A stretch of 42,128 nucleotides of DNA, taken from NCBI GenBank assembly GCA_964554795.1, contig CAZKQB010000027.1, positions 1-42,128 on the forward strand, read 5' to 3'. This stretch comes from SFHK01 sp964554795. GTDB taxonomy: Bacteria; Bacillota; Clostridia; Christensenellales; Aristaeellaceae. The notes under the pieces were generated by a model. The model was not told the DNA's origin. It saw nothing but the letters and a program-made list of their open reading frames with translations, and ran no database searches. Below, piece after piece: positions 24,269 through 30,521 of this stretch; within the stretch, counting starts at the first letter, position 1; the number at the start of each line of letters is the position of its first letter. The position numbers and the translations under genes are program-made.

Positions 24269-25724
24269 GCCGCACCTGCTTTCCTGGCAGCTTATAATAG
24301 CACTTCAACTGTGTGTATTCCCACAGCCGCCGGAACTCTGCGGGCTGCATATTACTTCCGGCAACAACGGTGAACACCATATTCTGATCAACAGAAGCCT
24401 TGAGTACAATCTGCTCCTGAAGGAAACGGTATGCGGGGACCGACAGTGTCTTATATCTTTCCGGAGAGGCCTCGATATCAGGACTTCCACCAAAAACAAA
24501 ACGGGCTTCCTTGCTGGAATCCACGATTCCGAAATGACATGTATGCTCCCACCCGCGAATTGGAGTATCCGGCTTCAGAATTTCGTAGTATGCATTGTCG
24601 CTCAGCACGATACCGATAGACTGATTGGCATAATAACCGCCGGGAGTCATTGCCAGCATAGCAGCACCCTGCCCGACATTCCACATGGTTTCTTCCGGGA
24701 AAAACAGCTTGTCTCCATACTTGTCATCCATCTTCTCCAACAGGGGACGCAGATTGCTGCTACCACCCACCATAACAATCCGGTCTATGTTGGCAAGTCC
24801 AACTCCCGACTGACGGATTGCTTCCTCCAGACAGTCCATTGCCATTGTGACTTCAGGATCTACAATATCCGCAAACCAGTCATATTCCAATGTTTCACGG
24901 CAGGCACCATATACGCCATAATTATTGATAGAAATCGTGGCGGTGTCATCATCGCCCAGCATACGCTTTGCACGCTCGGCACGAACCCGCATCATATCCT
25001 GGGCGCTGGACGGCATATCCGCAAATGCCATCTCGACACCTTTTTTACGGGCAATTTTCGCATGGATTCTCTTGGCAATTTTATCATCGATATAGTCACC
25101 GGCAATATCTCTGCCGACGGTTGCCAATTCAGATACCTTTCCGTTAATATGCTGAAGAATGGATACATCCAGTGTGCCACCGCCCCAGTCAAAAATTGCA
25201 ACAACAGAAGAACTTTTCAGTTCATCATAGTTTGCAAAAAAAGCAGCAGTGGGCTCGCTGATAAAAGAACGGATATGGATACCCGCCTTCTTTGCTGCTT
25301 CTCGCAGTTTTGCACGCTTGGAGGCGCTGAATCCAACAGGAATCGCCACAGTTGCTTCTTCCATGTCAATTCCGGTACGATTATGCACATTGGCTTTCAG
25401 ATACTTAAAAACCTCGCTGGCCACATCGACAGCAGTCCATTCGCGGCCTGCAATTGTTTTTATCTGCTCAGAATCCAGAATGGTCTTGACTGATGAGATA
25501 TACTCACAGGATTCACTCAGCTCCATCTTTTTATCCCATGCGTCCCGGCCATTGAATACAGCGCCTGTGGTTTTATCAATCGCAACAACGGACGGGATCG
25601 GACGTCCTTCTTCATCGCCGTATTTAACAGCTTCCGGCTTTTGATCCATCACCACATATCCAACAGTTGCGCTGTTGGTTGTGCCGAAGTCAATGCCAAA
25701 ATAATATCTCAATCCAGTTGCCAC
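24258..25724 (-). CDS. Hsp70/DnaK-family ATPase lacking the helical lid
   Basis: A 488-residue Hsp70 relative. The nucleotide-binding domain has the three hallmark motifs: phosphate-1 GIDFGTTNS (10-18), phosphate-2 FDWGGGTLDVS (about 178-188) and adenosine MVGGSSNLRPLL (about 318-329). After a linker near residue 360 is about 120 residues beginning SIGIVLSDNAYYEILKPDT, resembling a short beta-type substrate-binding domain. The alpha-helical lid of canonical DnaK (about 610-640 residues) is missing, so this is not the housekeeping chaperone. It starts 11 bases after the coiled-coil gene and overlaps the UvrD gene. Its role in defence is unknown; it may assemble the complex or sense phage proteins. 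Confidence 0.93.
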   Translation of the reverse strand: MATGLRYYFGIDFGTTNSATVGYVVMDQKPEAVKYGDEEGRPIPSVVAIDKTTGAVFNGRDAWDKKMELSESCEYISSVKTILDSEQIKTIAGREWTAVDVASEVFKYLKANVHNRTGIDMEEATVAIPVGFSASKRAKLREAAKKAGIHIRSFISEPTAAFFANYDELKSSSVVAIFDWGGGTLDVSILQHINGKVSELATVGRDIAGDYIDDKIAKRIHAKIARKKGVEMAFADMPSSAQDMMRVRAERAKRMLGDDDTATISINNYGVYGACRETLEYDWFADIVDPEVTMAMDCLEEAIRQSGVGLANIDRIVMVGGSSNLRPLLEKMDDKYGDKLFFPEETMWNVGQGAAMLAMTPGGYYANQSIGIVLSDNAYYEILKPDTPIRGWEHTCHFGIVDSSKEARFVFGGSPDIEASPERYKTLSVPAYRFLQEQIVLKASVDQNMVFTVVAGSNMQPAEFRRLWEYTQLKCYYKLPGKQVRHGE

Positions 25725-25735
25725 GGTTTTTCACC

Positions 25736-27022
25736 TCACTTAAATTTCATGCCGCCTTTTTCCAGTATGTCGAAGATACTCTGAAGCTGGAGCCTCAGGT
25801 TCTCACCCAAATCGCAGCTCATAGGCACATCCAATGCATCCACAAAATCCCGATATTCGACTCGGATCTTGGACGCAAGTCTCTGGAGTGACTCATCAGC
25901 CTGTTTACTTCTGTCCCGGCTGAGAACCTCTGCCATTTTAACTCTTTCTGCTATTTCAGCATCTTTTTTGGCGATAACTGCATCTCTTTGTTCCACCGTC
26001 TGTCTCAACACAAAGATATCACCTTCAGCGGCAGACAGTTTTTTTCTTAACTCAGCAATAGTATCCTGCAGGTCTGCTATCTGCTGATTAGCTCCATGAA
26101 GCTTATTCTGCTCAGCTCCCAGAGATTGGGTCAATGCATCAATTTTAATTTTTTGCTGCGTACTTTCGGCCTTGACAACGGCTGTAGCTTTAGCAGCCTT
26201 CCCCAGCAACGCAGCAAGATATGCTATCATATCGCTGGGCACCTCTTCCTCAGGCTGCGCAACGATTACTTTCGGTGCTTGAACTTTCTCTTCCTGGAGA
26301 TTATCTGCAACAGATACCATCTTCGCTTTTTCTGCTGCAACTGTTGTTGATGCAGGGCTTACTGGATCAGTCTTTGTGTCTGCGCTGACACTTTGGGAAA
26401 TATCATAATCAGCAAGCCACTTGCGAATCTTTGCAATATTTTTAACAACAACGCCTTTTGCGGAACCAGCATTTTCAATGCCATCCATTATGGAGGAAAC
26501 AAGCGTCACAAACTCCTTAATGAACACCGGTTTGGTCCCAACATCGGCAAGCGGACACAGTTCCACATCTGGGCGCAGTTCAGCCAGAAAGTATTTCTCC
26601 AATGTTTTCTCAGCCGTTCCAAGTCGTTTTTTGTCCTTATTAACACATGCACCCGGCAACCGTTTAATTATGGGTGCCAGAATATTTCTGGGAGCATTGT
26701 TATTAAGCATCAATGCAAGCAAATGCGCTACCAACCGGAAGGATACATTGCTGTCAATGCCGTAGTATTTTCCGCTGAACAGTGTTGCCAGAGTTGCATT
26801 TTGATCTTCCGTTTGAATCAAATAGGCATAGAAAGGCTCTGCACCGCAGAAAGCAAATCCTTCATACAAAAACTGTTCGGCGCGGCCGGTCAAACCTGTA
26901 TCCGCAACAAGGCTAAGCCATGCGCTGCGGAAAGCTTCTTTTTCCTTAATTGTAGGCTCTTTCTTTTTCTTTTCTTTTTTTGCTTTCATTAATGAATCGA
27001 GGATTTCGATGTGCTTTTCCAT
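25736..27022 (-). CDS. Coiled-coil protein with GrpE-like C-terminus, first gene of the defence operon
   Basis: A 428-residue protein without an assigned family. Residues 1-15 are very Lys-rich. About 30-215 form a helical domain, followed by a flexible Ala/Pro/Val/Glu linker. About 270-375 is a strongly predicted coiled coil rich in Ala, Lys, Gln and Glu. The last ~45 residues (SKIRVEYRDFVDALDVPMSC to LQSIFDILEKGGMKFK) resemble the bundle region of GrpE, the Hsp70 nucleotide-exchange factor, which is suggestive because the next gene encodes an Hsp70. The similarity is by eye only. ATG 27022 follows GGAGG (27029-27033); a TATAAT box lies at 27043-27048. Confidence 0.8.
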   Translation of the reverse strand: MEKHIEILDSLMKAKKEKKKKEPTIKEKEAFRSAWLSLVADTGLTGRAEQFLYEGFAFCGAEPFYAYLIQTEDQNATLATLFSGKYYGIDSNVSFRLVAHLLALMLNNNAPRNILAPIIKRLPGACVNKDKKRLGTAEKTLEKYFLAELRPDVELCPLADVGTKPVFIKEFVTLVSSIMDGIENAGSAKGVVVKNIAKIRKWLADYDISQSVSADTKTDPVSPASTTVAAEKAKMVSVADNLQEEKVQAPKVIVAQPEEEVPSDMIAYLAALLGKAAKATAVVKAESTQQKIKIDALTQSLGAEQNKLHGANQQIADLQDTIAELRKKLSAAEGDIFVLRQTVEQRDAVIAKKDAEIAERVKMAEVLSRDRSKQADESLQRLASKIRVEYRDFVDALDVPMSCDLGENLRLQLQSIFDILEKGGMKFK

Positions 27023-27042
27023 AATTGGCCTCCGATTATTAA

Positions 27043-27048
27043 ATTATA
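27043..27048 (-). promoter_or_regulatory. Possible -10 box of the defence operon
   Basis: TATAAT on the minus strand, 21 bases upstream of the operon's first ATG, without a recognisable -35. The 85-base gap to the AbiE genes has no terminator, so the operon may also be read from the AbiE promoter. Confidence 0.4.
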
Positions 27049-27107
27049 TAAAACGATGTGTCCGAAAATATGGACCAAACCAGAATTTGTTGTTCATTTG
27101 CTGAAGA

Positions 27108-28019
27108 TTATTTACCGTTATTCCATGCTCCGGATTGACTCTGCCAAGTAAGCGTTAGTTCCGACTCGTTTATGATTGCATTCCAAACAGGGCGCAAATA
27201 ACGATCAATGCTGTGCATTACATCATCCAACGCCAGTTCCGGCATCTTCAACCTCCGCAGATACTGACGCCAGCGGACCTGGATGTCCTTATTCTCTGCC
27301 AAGGCAATTACCCGGTCGAAGCTGTCCCGCTCGTATGCGGTGCCTCGATTCTGCAGCGTTTCAAACACAGCCTGTTGGAGTGCCCTGCCATCAAAATCGA
27401 ACACAGAAGACAGATAATAAATATCGTAAATATCCTTCATGCGGCTGGTCAGTTCCAAACGCTGGAGCAGTGCATCAAATTTCTCCGCAATCGTGCTTTC
27501 CAGGGAGTAGGTCAGCACCTCCGGGACAGCAAAGCCGTCCAATTGTACCGGAATCGTCCGCTTGTGCGAGTTGGGAACAATAACATCACCGACGCCAAAA
27601 TCCACATCAAAGGGAGTACGGGTGTTTTTGATTTGGCCCACCAGTTGAAAGCTGACACCGGTATATTTCCGCTGCGGCGAAATCGTTTCAAATCCCCGGG
27701 AAGAAAAGGTTACGAAATCATTGCCGCTGTCTACAGCGATTATTTCATCCACCATTCGTTTGATGTCTTCGATCGTTCCAGGGAACTGACGCAGCAGAAA
27801 ATCAATATCCACAGTGGCACGACTCTCAAAATTAGTCAGAGTATAGATGAACAAGCCGCCCTTTAGCACCAGATTTTCAGCGTACCGGGATGCGGCCAGT
27901 CGTCGCAAAAACTCCTCCTGGCAGAATAGCTGCAAGTGCAGCTGGAAGGGTTTCCCAGTTTCTTTTGCCTTGTTTTTCAGTCGCGCAATGACCGATGCGC
28001 CCATATCCATCAGAGCCAC
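27108..28019 (-). CDS. abiEii: AbiEii/AbiGii-family nucleotidyltransferase toxin
   Basis: Toxin of a type IV toxin-antitoxin / abortive-infection pair. The nucleotidyltransferase core shows LVLKGGLFIYTL (about 44-55) and RATVDIDFLLRQFPG, with the metal-binding Asp residues in DIDFL, followed by the conserved SLESTIAEKFDALLQR segment. At 303 residues it is full length. It overlaps the upstream antitoxin gene by 10 bases. In studied AbiE systems infection or loss of balance stops growth; the target of this member cannot be told from sequence. Confidence 0.92.
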   Translation of the reverse strand: MALMDMGASVIARLKNKAKETGKPFQLHLQLFCQEEFLRRLAASRYAENLVLKGGLFIYTLTNFESRATVDIDFLLRQFPGTIEDIKRMVDEIIAVDSGNDFVTFSSRGFETISPQRKYTGVSFQLVGQIKNTRTPFDVDFGVGDVIVPNSHKRTIPVQLDGFAVPEVLTYSLESTIAEKFDALLQRLELTSRMKDIYDIYYLSSVFDFDGRALQQAVFETLQNRGTAYERDSFDRVIALAENKDIQVRWRQYLRRLKMPELALDDVMHSIDRYLRPVWNAIINESELTLTWQSQSGAWNNGK

Positions 28020-28612
28020 ACTCCAATCCGATCCTTTACTTTTTTCAGAATTCTTCTCTTCTCTGCATATTCCAGCAGTTTGGGGACATTCTTTTTTGCA
28101 TCTGCCACATATCCCTGGATGGCTTTGTTATAGGTCTCCCGATCCATCTTGTTTTCATAGAAAATGCATTCACAAATCAGCCGATCCCGGTCAAATATTT
28201 GCATAGTGCAGTCTCCATAATCCGCCGTGGTTATACCAAAGGAAAGAAATTCTTTCTTCATGTAATACGGCTGAACAAATGGATAATCCAGATTAAACCG
28301 GGACTTGGATGTATCGCGATCCACAGCAACATTCCATTCCAGTGGTGTCCGGTCAGAATATCTGTAATAAAACAGTGCTGTATACATACACAGAACACCG
28401 TCCGGAAACAGCTGCGCTACCTGTGCTGCCTCCGAAAGTATTAGGGACGATTCGCTGAGACGGTAATAACCGGATTTTACCCGTTCGATAATTTGTTCAT
28501 TGACCAGTTTGCGAATGGCATAGGTGTTATAGCCAAGTGCTTTCAAATCCGAGGTTCTGAATATGCCACCATTTGTATCGGCCATTTTTTGTAGTTTCTC
28601 TCTGTGGGTCAT
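28010..28612 (-). CDS. abiEi: AbiEi-type antitoxin / transcriptional regulator
   Basis: Antitoxin partner of the AbiEii toxin, about 200 residues. The N-terminus is the winged-helix domain typical of AbiEi: KMADTNGGIFRTSDLKALGY followed by LVNEQIIERVKSGYYRLSE. The C-terminal domain contains the conserved sugar-fermentation-stimulation/AbiEi_C-like segments. AbiEi proteins usually repress their own operon by binding inverted repeats; a perfect palindrome lies just upstream. ATG 28612 (MTHREKLQ) is preferred; a GTG at 28633 would add seven residues without a ribosome site. Confidence 0.88.
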   Translation of the reverse strand: MTHREKLQKMADTNGGIFRTSDLKALGYNTYAIRKLVNEQIIERVKSGYYRLSESSLILSEAAQVAQLFPDGVLCMYTALFYYRYSDRTPLEWNVAVDRDTSKSRFNLDYPFVQPYYMKKEFLSFGITTADYGDCTMQIFDRDRLICECIFYENKMDRETYNKAIQGYVADAKKNVPKLLEYAEKRRILKKVKDRIGVWL

Positions 28613-28638
28613 ACATTCACCAACTTTCCGCACAGATC

Positions 28639-28694
28639 AACTGCAAGATGCAGTTAGCTAAATATAATTATACTCCTGATCTTAAGAATGTCAA
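28639..28694 (-). promoter_or_regulatory. Near-consensus promoter and palindromic operator of the AbiE operon
   Basis: Minus-strand -35 TTGACA (28689-28694), 16-base spacer and -10 TATAAT (28667-28672). Downstream of the start point AACTGCA (28639-28645) and TGCAGTT (28649-28655) form a perfect palindrome with a three-base centre, well placed for autorepression by AbiEi. Confidence 0.75.
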
Positions 28695-28741
28695 TTGTGT
28701 TTTTTCCGCTTCGACTGATTATGTGCGGAAAAAAGGTAAAA

Positions 28742-28773
28742 ACCAGGATCCTCCGCTGCAGAAGAATCCTGGT
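28742..28773 (-). terminator. Intrinsic terminator after the 360-aa gene
   Basis: ACCAGGAT (28742-28749) pairs with ATCCTGGT (28766-28773); in the minus direction the stem is followed by TTTTT. It separates the 360-aa gene from the AbiE promoter. A T-rich tract also follows on the plus side, so it may act both ways. Confidence 0.8.
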
Positions 28774-28776
28774 CTT

Positions 28777-29859
28777 TTATTTACTTTGTTGTGCCTGGAG
28801 TTTTCGCTTTCTTCGACTGTTTCGCTGATTCATCGCTTTTCTTGCCTTTTCACATTCCACTTTCCCGCAAGTAACCGAGCGATTCCATCTGCGGACAAAT
28901 GCCTCCCCACAAAACGGACAGGACAAGACAACACCTTCAGGCTTTTCTTTCTTTTCAGCAGATGTGCCCTTATCCTCCGGAGCGACATCCTCAGACATCT
29001 TCCGGGCCAGGGTATACCAGCAAATATCAAACACGGAATGCACATCCACTGCAAATACCATTTTCCTGGTTCGGGGATTGACCTTCAGCCGGATTCTGAA
29101 ATCCGGCATGATATCCACCATTTTGTCCTGCAGTTCTTCATAATAATCAAACGGAGGTCGTGCAAAGCCATCGTAGGGTTCTATATCTTTTGCAACTTCT
29201 GCATCCAATTGCATCATCTTCAGCAGATCGCCGTCGGCAGAAGAATAGTCGACATCCGGAAAATCATCCGGGTCTGAGCGGTATTGCTCAAAAAACGGCA
29301 GACCGGCAAAGCGTTTCCCATCCTTATACAAAGTAAGTGCTGGTACGTCATTGCCCAGGCACATCTGCTCAAACGCAAAATGCATCCGCATAGCCTGGTA
29401 GAACCACTCCAGATCCCGCATAAAGTCGCTGATGCTGAAGGTGGCATCTTTTTCTATAAAATAGCCGTCCTCCTCCAGTTTGTAATCGAGTTCCATCATA
29501 TATGCGTGTATGGAATCAATGGCATAGGGATGGCCATATTTTTTGCACCATTCAATAATCAGATCTGTGTACGGTCTCTCCTCGGAGGGATCGTCTATTT
29601 TTTTAGCCAAGTTATAGATACTGGCTGTCAGTTCTGCGCCTGTAGGCGAATCATTGGTATATAATTCCGGCTCATAACCTTTTTGGCAGTATGGCCGGGC
29701 GATCAGCACATCATTGGGCGCATAATCCAATTCGTATTCCTTAAACCGAACTAAGTGGTAAATCAGCTGTCCGACACCGCCGATGGCATCGTATCCAAAG
29801 ACATCTGTTGTTTTGTTTGCTTTTGACGGCACATAGTTGCCGTATGCATCGCAAGGCAT
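28777..29859 (-). CDS. Zinc-finger protein of unknown function (DUF6076/CGNR-like)
   Basis: A 360-residue, acidic protein. The C-terminal ~60 residues have CPFCGEAF (about 318-325) followed by RRWNRSVTCGKVECEKARKA and a very basic tail (NQRNSRRKRKLQ), a pattern like the CGNR-type zinc finger of nucleic-acid-binding proteins. The N-terminal 300 residues are mostly helical, with a WFYQAMRMHFAFEQM segment. I associate it with DUF6076 from memory, not by search. It is transcribed from a promoter divergent from the mobile core and ends at a terminator. It may be a regulator of the island; function unknown. Confidence 0.78.
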   Translation of the reverse strand: MPCDAYGNYVPSKANKTTDVFGYDAIGGVGQLIYHLVRFKEYELDYAPNDVLIARPYCQKGYEPELYTNDSPTGAELTASIYNLAKKIDDPSEERPYTDLIIEWCKKYGHPYAIDSIHAYMMELDYKLEEDGYFIEKDATFSISDFMRDLEWFYQAMRMHFAFEQMCLGNDVPALTLYKDGKRFAGLPFFEQYRSDPDDFPDVDYSSADGDLLKMMQLDAEVAKDIEPYDGFARPPFDYYEELQDKMVDIMPDFRIRLKVNPRTRKMVFAVDVHSVFDICWYTLARKMSEDVAPEDKGTSAEKKEKPEGVVLSCPFCGEAFVRRWNRSVTCGKVECEKARKAMNQRNSRRKRKLQAQQSK

Positions 29860-29873
29860 AAGATACCTCCTGT

Positions 29874-29943
29874 GTCACCGTTAGAGTCACCGATAGAAAT
29901 TATACAACGGTGACATTATACGATATAATTACGACGAAAACAA
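29874..29943. promoter_or_regulatory. Divergent promoters with three GTCACCG heptamers
   Basis: The heptamer GTCACCG occurs at 29874-29880 and 29886-29892, and inverted (CGGTGAC) at 29908-29914. The minus-strand promoter for the 360-aa gene is -35 TTGTTT (29938-29943), 17-base spacer, -10 TATAAT (29915-29920). A plus-strand promoter for the mobile core may use TATACA (29901-29906) and TATAAT (29924-29929), also 17 apart. The inverted heptamer sits inside both, so one repressor could control both directions. Confidence 0.6.
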
Positions 29944-29983
29944 GAGCAAACAATAAAATACTTTCTCAAGACGGATGTCGACT

Positions 29984-30051
29984 TTCAAAAAAGGTGGTTG
30001 CCCGCACCGGACCACCAGATCCGGTTTGTAGGGGAAGTATGCCTTTTTGAA
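29984..30051 (+). promoter_or_regulatory. Structured leader upstream of the mobile-core genes
   Basis: TTCAAAAAAGG (29984-29994) can pair with CCTTTTTGAA (30042-30051), enclosing a hairpin ACCGGA (30006-30011) / TCCGGT (30020-30025) and several GGTGG/CCACC matches. The outer 3' arm ends just before the AAAGGAGG of the 51-aa gene, so folding could affect access to its ribosome site. Confidence 0.4.
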
Positions 30052-30068
30052 GAAAGGAGGGGCCGTAC

Positions 30069-30224
30069 ATGAAGAACAGGGTCAAGCAGAGAGCTAACCG
30101 CAAGCTGAAGGCAATGGAAGAACGCCTGGACAAGCGTAATCATTATGGTAACAAGGATTTGACTGCTTACAATGCGGTGCAGCAGATCCGCACTAAGGGC
30201 AAGGCAGAGATTGCCCTGAAATAA
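30069..30224 (+). CDS. Small basic protein, 51 aa
   Basis: Reads MKNRVKQRANRKLKAMEERL onward, Lys/Arg-rich, mostly helical, ending AEIALK. A strong AAAGGAGG lies a few bases upstream of the ATG, and the downstream gene is co-directional. No family recognised; a small DNA- or RNA-binding protein is plausible. It is the first gene of the plus-strand core. Confidence 0.7.
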   Translation: MKNRVKQRANRKLKAMEERLDKRNHYGNKDLTAYNAVQQIRTKGKAEIALK

Positions 30225-30310
30225 TCCCCTTAACGAGCCACCGATCGGTATCCCACTGACCGGTGGTTTCTGTTTGCTCTGTTTATTACTAAGGAAAGGA
30301 GAAGTGAGCT

Positions 30311-30487
30311 ATGGAAAGAACGACTATGAGCGTGCAGGAACTGTCCGCTCAGATGGGCATCAGCCTGCCAAAGGCATACGAGCTGGTGAAAAACCCCGGT
30401 TTTCCTACTCTGCGCATCGGTACCAGAATCCTGATTCCTATCGATGCCTACAAAGCCTGGTTGGTGCGTCAGGCTACAGAAAAATGA
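30311..30487 (+). CDS. AlpA/excisionase-like helix-turn-helix protein, 58 aa
   Basis: Small DNA-binding protein with the excisionase-type winged helix: MSVQELSAQMGISLPKAYEL, then VKNPGFPTLRIGTRILIPID and AYKAWLVRQ. This is the helix-turn-helix plus wing seen in AlpA and Xis proteins of mobile elements, which control excision or island gene expression. AGGAGAAGTGAG precedes the ATG. It sits directly before the primase-helicase, a common order in satellites. Confidence 0.88.
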   Translation: MERTTMSVQELSAQMGISLPKAYELVKNPGFPTLRIGTRILIPIDAYKAWLVRQATEK

Positions 30488-30521
30488 CGCAATTCTCATT
30501 TGAAAAGAAGGAGGTGAGCAA

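Noticed and set aside
12286..29859. BREX, Dnd or Druantia instead of DISARM
   Set aside because: No PglZ, BrxC, DndB-H or DruE/DruH genes are seen. DUF1998 occurs in several systems, but the separate DrmA helicase next to DrmB and a C5 methyltransferase fits DISARM best.
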